Positions 13,101 to 22,462 of a stretch of DNA of 64,000 nt are shown piece by piece. Below the pieces are notes generated by a model, which did not search any database, was not told where the DNA came from, and saw only the letters and a list, made by a program, of their open reading frames with translations. Numbering within the stretch: position 1 is the first letter of the stretch; the number at the start of each line of letters is the position of its first letter. The stretch lies in NCBI GenBank assembly GCA_009746045.1, contig RPFO01000102.1, positions 690,322 to 754,321 on the forward strand, given 5' to 3'. The translations under genes and the position numbers were made by a program. Source of the stretch: Mesostigma viride. Taxonomy: Eukaryota > Streptophyta > Mesostigmatophyceae > Mesostigmatales > Mesostigmataceae.

Positions 13101-16100
13101 CCAGAGCCGCCACCCACTTGTCGGCGGCGGGTTCGGGCATCTCCGCCGCAATATCGGCATCCTCCATCAGGCGGCGCACGAGCGCGGCCGTGTGCCGGCG
13201 GCCAGTGGCGTCCGTGAAGTCGAGCGTGCGGCCCAGCAGCAGCAGCTGCCGCGCCGCAAACAGGCTGTCGCTGCCTGCAGCGGTGGGAAGGGTGACATGG
13301 GAAAGAGTGAATGGATGTAAAAGGTTAGGCTAAAGGCTGTCGCTGCCTGCGGCGGTGGCGAGAGTGGCAGGGGAAAGAATTAAATGGATTAATGGATTTA
13401 CCAGGTTAGGTTACAGGCTTTCGCTGCCTGCAGTATTGTGCGATATGTGGGGGTGATGTGCACATCGGAGTCACTAGGGAACCGTGCGCCTGCTAAGGTG
13501 GGGGGGAACCCAGACCGTTGGCAGATGCGATGGTACTTGAGAGCAGTTGTAATGTATTATGGGAGCATGTCAAATGGCCTTCATGACAGGTATGGCTATA
13601 GGGCTTCGCTGCCTTCAAGTGGGGGGACGTGCACCGTGACATAGGGACTAGTTACTTGCTTTGACAGGATAAATACAGGCTGCCTGCATATGTGTGGCCG
13701 CCACGTGGGAAGAATCAAACAGCTTCTGTACTACTCTCCTCCAGCTTTTCTACTAGGTCAAGGTACAGGCTTTCACTGCCTGCAGTTGTGGGAACAGAGT
13801 TGGTGACGTGCGCAGTGGCCTAGGGACAAGTCAGCGGCCTTGACAGGGTATAATATAGGGTATAGTACAAGCCGTGACTGCCTGCAGAGGTGTGCATCCA
13901 CGTGGAAAGAACGTGGCCACTGGCTAGTAGAGGTCAGGGGTAGAGAGTGCACCATCTCGACCTCGTCCTGCTCCCGCACTCAAATAGGCATCGGCAGCAC
14001 GATCATCTCACAGACACGTTTCTGACCTCGTGAGCTCACCAACCTGCGCTCGCGTTGGCTGCCACCAACTCCACATAGTCCTGCCCAATCACTCCGCTAG
14101 AGTTATTTTGCACTAGCCACAGAACTCCGTGTCTGGCATGCCACAACCCCACCCACCTGCGCGCGCATGCGCGGCCACCAACTCCACATAGTCCTGCGCA
14201 CACTCTGGCAGCAGCGCCTCCAGGTCCCCCCCCCGCTCGCGCGCCACCGCGACCGCCACCAGCGCTGCGGGGCCGTAGCTCCTCGCCGCCGCGTCGCCGC
14301 CGGCGACCGCTGCCTCCTCGGACAGCCGCTCGATGAGCACGCGCCACGTCAGCGCCGCCTCGCCAGACATGACGCGGCAGCTGCTGGCACACGGGACACA
14401 GTCCAACGTCCATGGGAACATGAGGCGAGCGAGATCGTCGTCAGTTGCTGGGATGCAGAAACGGCCAGTTGCTGAGATTCCTTCATTTGCTAAGATCCAC
14501 AGGGAATACGGACTTTACCCTTGCCTTAACAGACTTAACTTAGTGGGAAAACTTAACCGGCGGCTAGGTCGACATCATCCTATGGATAGTATAGACATTG
14601 GTCCGGAACGTTGGAGCCAAACGGCAAAAGGATTCCAGCCAATAGTTATGGTAACTCCCACCCATGGGGAACAGGGACTACTAAACAATCACGGCAGCCA
14701 GCTGTGCCATGCCATCACGGAAGCCAGCTGTGCCATGCCATCATGGTAGCCAGCTGTCCCATGCCATCATGGTAGCCAGCTGGTCCCATGCCATCAAGGT
14801 AGAAGGCGGTCTAGACCTGCAGTTCCATTGCAAACACTCCTCCGCATGGCCAAGGGAGAGACACCATTCAGCTCACTTCCTTTCAGTTCGGTTACTTATT
14901 CTTTTGTTGCTCTGGCGAGCATCTACCCTCACGGAGAGTGAATCCCCCGGGGCTTCCCAACGCCAACCCTAAACGGGACCGCGTGTTAAATTAATTGATG
15001 AATTAGTCACCTACGGAATGATATTAATCGCGGACCCTTGGGCTTGGCTGCACCACACACGCATCCCCACCTACCGTTCGCCCTGGCTGCCGTCACCACC
15101 CTCCTCCGCAGGAGTGATAAACTGTCGCAAGCCTAGTCGTGGCTCGCCTCCCTCCTCCTCCCCTCCTGCCCCAACTCCCTCGGCTCCCCCCTCCCCCTTG
15201 CCCCACGGCTGCGCGTGGTCCAGCCAACCCTGCACTCGCGCCTCAACGAGCAGCGACTCCGCGACGCTCTCGTGGGCCTCTGCGTCGATGGCAGCTAGAA
15301 GCCGGCACGGGTCGCCCCCGCAGCAGCGCGTGAGCCACCCCTGGAGCAGCTTGGCGGTGAACGCGGCGCGCACGGAGGGGTCCCGCTCTGCCAGGCCACG
15401 CCGCAGGACCAGGCAGCGCTGGGCGACGCTGCAGGTACCGTGTGGGGTCGGTGGGTCGGGGGGGGGAGGGGGTTTGAAGGGAGTTGGCTTATTGTTTAAG
15501 ACATGTGCACTTGAAGGACTGGGAAAGAAAACCCAGCCAGCACAGGGTACAAACCATGGAGTCGGTAGTACTGTACCCTCATACACAACGAGGCAGGGAG
15601 GATCAAGTGGGGGGGGGGGGTTAAGCATGTTGAAGGAAGTTGGGGGGGGTTAAGCATGTTGAAGGGAGTGTGTGTGTGGGGTAAGCATGTTGAAGGGAGT
15701 GTGTGGGGGGTAAGCATGTTGAAGGGAGTGTGTGTGGGGATACGCATGTTGAAGGGAGTGTGTGGGGGGGGTAAGCATGTTGAAGGGAGTGTGTGGGGGG
15801 GGTAAGCATGTTGAAGGGAGTGTGTGTGGGGGGTAAGCATGTTGAAGGGAGTGTGTGTGTGGGTAAGCATGTTGAAGGGAGTGTGTGTGTGGGTAAGCAT
15901 GTTGAAGGGAGTGTGGGGGGGGGTAAGCATGTTGAAGGGAGTTGGGGGGGGTTGAGCATGTGGAAGGGAGTGTGTGTGTGGGGTAAGCATGTTGAAGGGA
16001 GTGTGTGTGTGGGTAAGCATGTTGAAGGGAGTGTGTGTGTGGGTAAGCATGTTGAAGGGAGTGTGTGTGTGGGTAAGCATGTTGAAGGGAGTTGGGGGGG

Positions 16101-19100
16101 TAAGCATGTTGAAGGGAGTGTGTGTGTGGGTAAGCATGTTGAAGGGAGTGTGTGTGTGGGTTAAGCATGTTGGAGGGAGTGTGTGTGTGGGTAAGCATGT
16201 TGAAGGGAGTGTGTGTGGGGGTAAGCATGTTGAAGGGAGTGTGTGGGGGGCTAAGCATGTTGAGGGGAGAGGGGGGTAACAGCTGTCTGCACGTGTTGGG
16301 TTGTACGAGAAAGTACTACTTAGCATAATTGCTATTTTGGCGTACGTATGGGCTGCAGATATGTTGGGTTGAAGATACCTGGGGTTGCGGATAGGAAGTA
16401 GCAGACGGGGGCTCATGTGTTGGGGACAGGAAGTAGCAGACGGGGGCTCATGTGTTGGGGACAGGAAGTAGCAGACGGGGGCTCATGTGTTGGGGACAGG
16501 AAGTAGCAGACGGGGGCTCATGTGTTGGGGACAGGAAGTAGCAGACGGGGGCTCATGTGTTGGGGACAGGAAGTAGCAGACGGGGGCTCATGTGTTGGGG
16601 ACAGGAAGTAGCAGACGGGGGCTCATGTGTTGGGGACAGGAAGTAGCAGATGGGGGCTCATGTGTTGGGGACAGGAAGTAGCAGACGGGGGCTCATGTGT
16701 TGGGGACAGGAAGTAGCAGACGGGGGCTCATGTGTTGGGGACAGGAAGTAGCAGACGGGGGCTCATGTGTTGGGGACAGGAAGTAGCAGACGGGGGCTCA
16801 TGTGTTGCTGTGGGCGCCACCCACCTGAGGTCGCTAAAGCCCCAGAGATCATGTGCTTCTGAGGAAGCAGGGCGCAAGTGACTACAGGCCCCTTTCCTGA
16901 GGTTGCGCATGTGCCAGCATGGCCGCTTACCTGAGGTTGCGCATGCGCGCCTTCTCGGCGAGGAAGAGGTAGGCCACCTTGCGGACCTGCTCGCTGACGT
17001 CACGCGTGCGCTCGATGACCACGTGCAGGGACGCCGCGTTGGCCTCCAGGGACGCGATCACGTTCTTGCGCACGTCCTGCGGGGCGGATGGCACAAGGTG
17101 GTGGGTGGACAAGAGCCGGGCCTTGTCATGTACCATGAGTGGGTGGTACAGTGACGGACAAAAGCAGTACTGGCCGGATGCCATCACAAGCTGTTGCACT
17201 CGTCCTGCGTGGCAGCGGGCTGTCGTACAAGCTGGTGGTGGATGGGACAAGGTATCCACATGGAGTGGGGACGCATAGGAGCCATGCTGGGCACACGATA
17301 TTTTGCAGGGGATTCGTCCCTCACTTGACCATTCGACCAGGGGTTGGGGGGGAATGGCGAAGGAACAATACTTGTTCTTATGTATTTTGTTTTCAAGGAA
17401 ACAGCAATCGGCATGTGTACTTTATTAGCTAATTCATGGGGCAATGAGCAGTGGATGGGCAGCGTACTACCTGTTTTTGCCACTGGGGGTGGGCCAGGTT
17501 TGGTGAGGCGGGGTGGGGTAGGGTGGGGTGGGTCTGGGAGGCTGGAAACCTCCATACATAGCGTACCCATCAGCGCACCTTGCACATTCTATTGGGTGCC
17601 AATGAGCAGCGTACAACCAGGTTTTTTCTAGTGAGGTGGGTGGATGTGGGGGGGGCGCGGGCATGAAAAAGTGGTTGGGGTGGGATGGGACAGAGGGGGA
17701 AGAAGAAGAAGAAGAAGAAGAAGAAGAAGAAGAAGAAGAAGAAGAAGAAGAAGAAGAAGAAGAAGAAGAAGAAGAAGAAGAAGAAGAAGAAGAAGAAGAA
17801 GAAGAAGAAGAAGAAGAAGAAGAAGAAGAAGAAGAAGAAGAAGAAGAAGAAGAAGAAGAAGAAGAAGAAGAAGAAGAAGAAGAAGAAGAAGAAGAAGAAG
17901 AAGAAGAAAACCGTGACGCATGGACGTATGCATGCTTGATACTTCTCCAAAATTACTGGCATCAAGCTAATGAGTCAATGACCAGCTGATGCTGATGGTG
18001 GCAGCAGTGACAACGATTGATGAAGGATTCGGCAACATTGTTGTCTAAACAACAACGCCACAGCGAAACCACAACAAGCCACCACGAGGTGGAAAGGAGG
18101 CGGTGCAACCAGGCCACCTGACATTAGCAAACGTTCTGCATTGGATATTAAGGTATGAGGAGGTGCAACAAGGCCACATGATATCAGGCAACACCCTGCA
18201 GTGGTCGTTATGCCCACATGGTCAGCCCAGCAAAAATAAAAGGCACCAGGAAAAAAGGGGGCGCAGGGGGGCAAGTGCAGGTGCAAGGGAGCCAAGAGGA
18301 GATGCGGCAGACATGGTATCTTTTATCCACCCGGCAGGAAAGCAAGAGCTTTTACTCATCAGGATCTTTCTAGAAAAGCGGAATCCAACCATTTCTGTAT
18401 CAAGTAACGTGCGTTCTAACTGGCCCGTTAAGACCACAGTGGCGGAGCACAATTTGCAGGCCACCCTTATGCTTGCGAACATGCGCAAATTATTTGGAGG
18501 GATGAATGGGTTACAGTTTGACTTGCGGTTTCCCCGACATCCTTCAGCCCTGTTTTTGTCGTACCATCCTAGCCGCAGAGTCAGGTATTTTGCGCCAAGA
18601 TCCACCGTCCAACTAGTAGACGCCAATCAAAATGCTCAAAATGCGTCACATCTTCACACGCTGTCAAATTCTTCTTCGCAAATTCTTCGAAATGTGCTCC
18701 GCCAGATTAAAAAAACCTTGCCTTGTGATGCGGTAGTTCCAGGGCGTACTACTAAGAAACATGGCCTGGCTAAGCAGGTGCTCATTGATGGATGTTGATG
18801 TGAATCCTGGTTGGAGGGTGCGGAATATGTGGCATGCCTCTCACGTCCCTGAGGACAGGGCGATGAATACAAGGGCCTAGTGCAACTTACCTTGGCCATA
18901 AGAATCGCGAGCCTATGAAGTCACGGACCTGTTCATGGCATCTTATTACATATACGACGTATGCCCACTGTTGTTTACAGCATGTTGCGAGCAAGGCAAA
19001 ACATAATTAAGAAGGCAAGAGGTAAAACTATCCCTTGCCAGTTGCCACCGAACAGACTTTGCAGGTTGCTGCGTTGCGATTTTCCTTATATGTGATGGGA

Positions 19101-19880
19101 GAAAGTAAAACAGTGTCGTTTGCAGCGGTAATCGCAGCCGGGGCTGGTGGGGCATTGCAGGCTGCGTACAGCTCTCCTTATTACTCCCTATTCTTCAGTG
19201 GTTCCATGGCTCTTGCCATCCTAACTCCATCCTAACTCTACCTCACGCACTTCACAACCGCAACACTGCCGATCAACGTGGCCCCTCCTGACTTTATCGC
19301 GTACCTTGTTACGGTCGGCTTGGAGCAGCTGCATGAATGCTGTGGCAATTGGGTCCTTTCCGGCTGCTGCCGCATCCGCATCTTGCAATCGAGACAGTGC
19401 TCGCGCTGCCTGGGCCCGAACCACTGGCAGCTTGTCACGCAATCGGGACTGCATCGTCTTCATCAATGTGCTGTATACCTCTTCGCTAAGGTCTGCTTCC
19501 TCGTCTAAGCCCATCAGAATTTCTGCAATTAGCTGACACGAGCGAAATCGAACACCGCGGTCCTTGGCCGTAGACATATCGGCGAGGAAGGTCAGGATCA
19601 ACTCCACAAATCCATCATCCATCTCGCTTGAATTTTCCTCCCTCGCAACGGCCATCTGGGCTATGAATTTAATAAGGCGTTCGACGGACGGCTCGCGTTT
19701 AAACACGGGAAGGATGTGCTGCAAGTATTTGCAGATGTCTATTAAGAACGCGTCTGAATCGTCTCGGCGCAAAGCTACCATAGCACGTGCGCAACGCTTG
19801 TGCGCCGCTAGGGAGCGCTGGCATTCGTTCAGCAGCTTTGGGACGTCTTCCCGGCTAGGCCGGGTCTGCGTCCTTCCCAT
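4123..19880 (-). CDS. Condensin complex subunit 3 (CAP-G/NCAPG type), 14 exons
   Basis: HEAT-repeat subunit of condensin, which compacts mitotic chromosomes. Exons (transcript order): 19305-19880, 16931-17076, 15075-15428, 14157-14380, 13009-13274, 12406-12615, 11721-11976, 11016-11113, 10070-10492, 9182-9313, 7912-8156, 6990-7111, 6275-6427, 4123-5033. All joins keep phase and total 4,116 nt (about 1,371 aa). Family hallmarks: exon 1 FKREPSVERLIKFIAQMA; exons 2-3 DVSEQVRKVAYLFLAEK, then LLQGWL; exon 7 GVRCLGLLCL; exon 9 SAEGLAKLLLFDRV and LRQCLAVFFGIYA. The last exon encodes a ~300-residue acidic, Ser- and Lys-rich tail, longer than in animal or plant CAP-G. The start chosen is the ATG at 19880; an in-frame ATG at 19958 gives a less family-like extension. 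The exon 11 acceptor is uncertain: 8156 keeps phase, while the better-looking TTCAG site at 8173 does not. Exon 14 lacks a pyrimidine tract. GT-AG introns range from about 130 bases to 2.2 kb. Confidence 0.88.
5053..5083. repeat. T-run plus (TG)n at the last intron acceptor
   Basis: A run of T followed by a TG dinucleotide array. On the gene strand this is (CA)n followed by an A-run, immediately upstream of the exon 14 acceptor where a pyrimidine tract is normally expected. Confidence 0.85.
7140..7315. repeat. Degenerate GGCAGGCAAGCA-type minisatellite in intron 11
   Basis: Alternating units around aacagcagggca and ggcaggcaagca repeat from just upstream of the exon 12 acceptor. Units are irregular and give false ORFs rich in Cys, Leu and Pro on the gene strand. 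Confidence 0.7.
7711..7811. repeat. ~34-bp tandem repeat, three copies, intron 11
   Basis: Three copies of a unit containing cggcacttttgtagcaag followed by gcacacccaac. The third copy has diverged. Confidence 0.8.
8346..8375 (-). repeat. Intronic copy of the exon 11 5' edge
   Basis: The sequence ggagcggctcgtagacgggg followed by actgga closely matches the exon 11 acceptor region at 8150-8175. It lies in the intron upstream of that exon in transcript order and lacks the rest of the exon. Confidence 0.55.
8887..8960. repeat. (CCCCAT)n tract, intron 10
   Basis: C-run followed by about ten CCCCAT hexamers; on the gene strand this is (ATGGGG)n, a G-rich tract able in principle to form G-quadruplexes. 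Confidence 0.9.
9556..9640. repeat. 27-bp tandem repeat, three copies, intron 9
   Basis: The unit contains agaagcagtcattgaacaaa followed by tgaggtt. Copies are near identical. Confidence 0.85.
9720..9920. repeat. Interspersed two-unit tandem repeat, intron 9
   Basis: Units with cagtcttatatattgccaga and with accaggaagaagcgcca alternate three to four times. Confidence 0.8.
10905..10980. repeat. 26-bp tandem repeat, about three copies, intron 8
   Basis: The unit contains gcaaaagaaagcacccatct followed by gctgca. It lies about 35 bases from exon 8, downstream of its donor in transcript order. Confidence 0.85.
11266..11400. repeat. ~67-bp tandem duplication, intron 7
   Basis: Two copies of a unit starting caaggcggcacgcagaataa and ending gtgcaagaggtga. 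Confidence 0.85.
13332..13890 (-). repeat. Five decayed copies of the exon 5 acceptor edge in intron 4
   Basis: The exon 5 boundary (aggctgtcgctgcctgcag on the plus strand, at 13262-13280) recurs in diverged form at about 13335, 13413, 13600, 13767 and 13872, each time with the CTGC(C/A)TGCAG core that carries the acceptor AG on the gene strand. Spacing is irregular (80-190 bases). These are candidate decoy or cryptic 3' splice sites. Confidence 0.6.
14044..14086 (-). repeat. Duplicate of the exon 4 3' end, with donor
   Basis: This copy encodes DYVELVAANASAG, against DYVELVAAHARAG at the 3' end of exon 4 (14157-14198). It keeps an AG just upstream and a GT just downstream, so it could be used as a 37-nt micro-exon, but that reading would shift frame relative to the original. 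I treat it as a decayed duplicate. Confidence 0.6.
14690..14802. repeat. ~26-bp tandem repeat, four copies, intron 3
   Basis: The unit contains agccagctgtgccatgccat, with later copies reading tcccatgccat. Confidence 0.8.
15615..16270. repeat. Minisatellite of ~31-bp units, about 20 copies, intron 2
   Basis: The unit contains gtaagcatgttgaagggagt followed by a variable TG/G run. Length differences between units are mostly in the TG run. It produces long false ORFs on both strands. Confidence 0.95.
16391..16806. repeat. Minisatellite of 35-bp units, about 12 copies, intron 2
   Basis: The unit contains caggaagtagcagacggggg followed by ctcatgtgttgggga. Copies are nearly identical, so the array is recently homogenised. 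No unique spacers occur between units. Confidence 0.95.
16822..16911 (-). repeat. Copies of the exon 2 3' edge in intron 2
   Basis: The exon 2 end (cctgaggttgcgcatg on the plus strand at 16930-16945) recurs at 16896-16911. A shorter copy (cacctgaggtcgc) at 16822-16834 keeps a GT donor on the gene strand. Both lie just downstream of the true donor in transcript order. Confidence 0.55.
17699..17908. repeat. (GAA)70 trinucleotide tract, intron 1
   Basis: A perfect GAA array of about 210 bases on the plus strand, hence a TTC array in the condensin pre-mRNA. It lies about 620 bases upstream of the exon 2 acceptor in transcript order. Homopurine-homopyrimidine mirror repeats of this kind can form triplex DNA. 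Confidence 0.97.
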
Positions 19881-20217
19881 GCTTGGGGTGCAGCGGGTAA
19901 AACCTTGCGAAAACTGCAACTCGACCCGCCTTGGAATGCTTTGCAATATTACCCGCAAGCCCTCGCCTATCGCATCAAAACATGGAACCTTTCCACTCCT
20001 TCATCGTCGCGTTACGCGAGCGTTAAGGAAATACACATGATTTCCCCACCATATTCGTTTGTTCGTTTGGACTATGGACTTCGGAGTTCTGGCGCGGTTT
20101 CCAGTTTCCACGTTGTATTGACCCTGTTTCAAAAGGCCAACGGTCGCGCTTGCTCGCAATGCCGGGACCGCTTCCCCACCTGGGCGCATACTACAGTACT
20201 GTTTTTCGTATTGTATA
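19881..20217 (-). promoter_or_regulatory. Presumed 5' UTR and promoter region of the condensin gene
   Basis: Upstream of the chosen ATG. No TATA box or other motif is convincing. The region ends at a MITE, so the native proximal promoter may be within these ~340 bases or lie beyond the insertion. Confidence 0.3.
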
Positions 20218-20474
20218 CCGTAGTGGTCCCAATATCTGTACGCGTAATTATGTACGAATCGACCTCGTACAGGCCCAAAAAAACCCTCTTCCGGGCCTCG
20301 TACACCTCAAAATTAGGTACCACCAGCGCAGCGCGGCGCAGACCTTAAAGCCTAGCTACCCGTGGCGCGGCGCCGTACAGTAAAAATAATTCCCAAAAGT
20401 TCTCGTACACGTAACAAAAATTCCTAAAAGTATTCGTACGATAATTACGCGTACAGATATTGGGGCCACTACGG
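20218..20474. mobile_element. MITE with long terminal inverted repeats and TA flanks
   Basis: The ends at 20218-20258 and 20434-20474 are near-perfect inverted repeats of about 40 bases (outer part ccgtagtgg(t/c)cccaatatc). The element is flanked by TA on both sides (20216-20217 and 20475-20476), which suggests a Tc1/mariner-type TA target. No coding capacity in 257 bases. Confidence 0.7.
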
Positions 20475-21515
20475 TAGTGTCCAGTCGTTCCGGGTAAATG
20501 GGTATTTTTTTTTAACCAATGGGAAGTTTTTTTTTTTTGAGACTAGCCTAACGTGGCACCTCGCCTTGTCATGCTTCAGCATTCCTGATGGTTTTTTTTG
20601 AGACTATATCGATGTGCACATGTCAGTTGGCTAAGCTTAGCCGCCTAGCGGCTAAGCTTAGGTAAGGTTTACGAAAAATTTCAAACTTTTCATTAAAATT
20701 ATATTAAAATATTTAAGCGCGACGCACAGCGTCTCCACAGACATTTTCCTACCTACAAAAGTCATACAATGTTAATCATGATTCTGGCGCTGTCACAAGG
20801 TCCGGCCGGCGACTTGCGCCGGAAATGCGCGGACTACACAAAGTAATTTGGCACACGGCCACGTCCAGGCTGTTTGGGATCATAAAAAGACTTTCCTCAC
20901 GTGACTTAGTGTTTTCCTGTTGACATCATGCCCATTTAATATTAATGCTGCTGTTACCCTGCTCATGATGACCATGCCCTGAATTCCATTCTTTGGTGAC
21001 TTAGTGTTTTCTTGTTTAGGGGCTGGCATGCATGCGTTGCCGTTGACATGCCATGGATGAAAAACAAGAAGAGTATATATACAAGAAGAGTATATGGCCC
21101 CGCTGCCACCAAAAAGCACCTGGTTGATCAACCAAGGGGATAGCCTGCACAGTGAGACACAAACACAGCAGACCCAGCAAAGCAAAATTCAGGTTGTAAG
21201 CGAGTGGATATTACTTTTGACATGCTTGATGAAGAAATATATAACACACCTTCTATTGTCACACCTTCTATAAACAAATAGTTGATTGATCACCTTATAC
21301 ACCACGTAAACATGCTAGCAGACGCGCTCTTCAGTCCAGTGAAAATCCACGTGCGAAGCAAGTCAGCTTACGCAGAAAGCACCATGAATGTAAATGACGC
21401 CCCAAACCCGTGACCAGGCAAGCATCCAGAGGGGCTTTCCAAGCCCAGTATATTCCAGAAAAAGCATCACAGATCCTTGGGCAACCGAACGGACGTTAAC
21501 GGACATTCGAAGGAC
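20475..21515. other. Intergenic region between the MITE and the chromovirus
   Basis: AT-rich with T-runs. A motif of T-run plus gagactatatcg at 20592-20610 recurs at 46531-46564, and a variant (T-run plus gagactagcc) is at 20527-20548. A near-perfect palindrome built on ggctaagcttagccg lies at 20629-20661. The phrase gtgacttagtgttttc occurs twice, at about 20900 and 20996. No gene recognised. Confidence 0.5.
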
Positions 21516-21520
21516 CATGA

Positions 21521-22091
21521 TGTTACGCCGCAAGCCTCGGCCGCCACCTCTACCTCTACCTGTCCTGATACTACCTAAACTAGTGAGGCCGCTTCTATTT
21601 ACACCCCTAGCGAAAGACGAACGAGACGAACCAGATCTCAATGCATTTACATATGTACTACTGTAATATGCCATAGGCCATTTAACCGAAACCCGTTTAC
21701 TCCAGGAAAAGAGGAAGGAAACACAACTACACTGCCGTGACCCAAGCCTAAATGTGTTAATTCATTTAACACACGCCGAGTGCACGCACAAGGGGTAGAA
21801 TGCGCATAAATGGTCACCAACGGTCCAACACGCTCGGGCCGACATGGCCCTCGCCTACAGATGCACGCTGGTCCACTACATCTACTGATGCACGCTGGTC
21901 CACTACATTCTACCAAGGATCAGGACCACTAGTAAAGTACGCGGCGCGGCGCCCAACGGCACCCAATGTACCACAGTACTGTTACGAGGACAATAATGTC
22001 CCGGTAGGAGCTACACGTAAACCTAGGGACAACCGAGGCAAAAGACCTAATTTACGTCCGTAACTACAACGAATTGTTACGCGACGTAACA
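21521..22091 (-). repeat. Chromovirus 3' LTR
   Basis: 571 bases, starts tgttacgccgc and ends cgcgacgtaaca on the plus strand. It matches 45097-45669 with at least seven small differences seen by eye. Confidence 0.93.
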
Positions 22092-22104
22092 CCTCCCCCC
22101 CCAC
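22092..22104 (-). other. Polypurine tract of the chromovirus
   Basis: Read on the minus strand, GTGGGGGGGGAGG abuts the 3' LTR, as expected for the plus-strand primer of LTR elements. Confidence 0.7.
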
Positions 22105-22462
22105 AAAGGTAGGGAGCCCTCTCCCTACGCACAGGGAGGAAACAAAGGGTAGGAAACCTAATGCACCCAGCACACACCAACACAATCGGCAGGCCATCCA
22201 AGATACAAAGCACCAATAGTTCACACGGTCTCCACCACCACGCCGGGAGGTGTAGGGTTAGCCAGCACCAAGCCTGGTGGTAGGTTCCCCTAACTGCCTG
22301 GAACAAAGTCCTTGCCGGGGGGAACGGCACTGGGCAGGACACACAGAGTAAACAAATCAGCACCAAGGACCAAGAACGACCAGTCAACTGGCCAGAACGT
22401 GAGGGCGACTCTATATACCGGAGGGACAACACCCTCAGGTCGGGCCTAAGGCCCTCTATCTA

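Noticed and set aside
14044-14086. 37-nt micro-exon between exons 4 and 5 of the condensin gene
   Set aside because: It can be fitted in phase only with a different exon 5 acceptor and would encode a frame-shifted peptide; joining exon 4 directly to exon 5 at 13274 keeps phase and family similarity.
15496-16416. ORFs of 100-306 codons rich in HTHTPFNML-type repeats
   Set aside because: They are translations of the 31-bp minisatellite in intron 2, open in several frames on both strands.
16391-16806. Regular 35-bp repeats as a possible CRISPR array
   Set aside because: Units are directly adjacent with no unique spacers, and the context is a eukaryotic intron.
17570-17989. Long ORFs on both strands encoding poly-Glu, poly-Arg, poly-Lys, poly-Phe and poly-Leu
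   Set aside because: They are frame readings of the GAA/TTC microsatellite and not genes.
19564-20040. 158-codon plus-strand ORF
   Set aside because: Antisense to condensin exon 1 and its 5' flank, with no independent motif.
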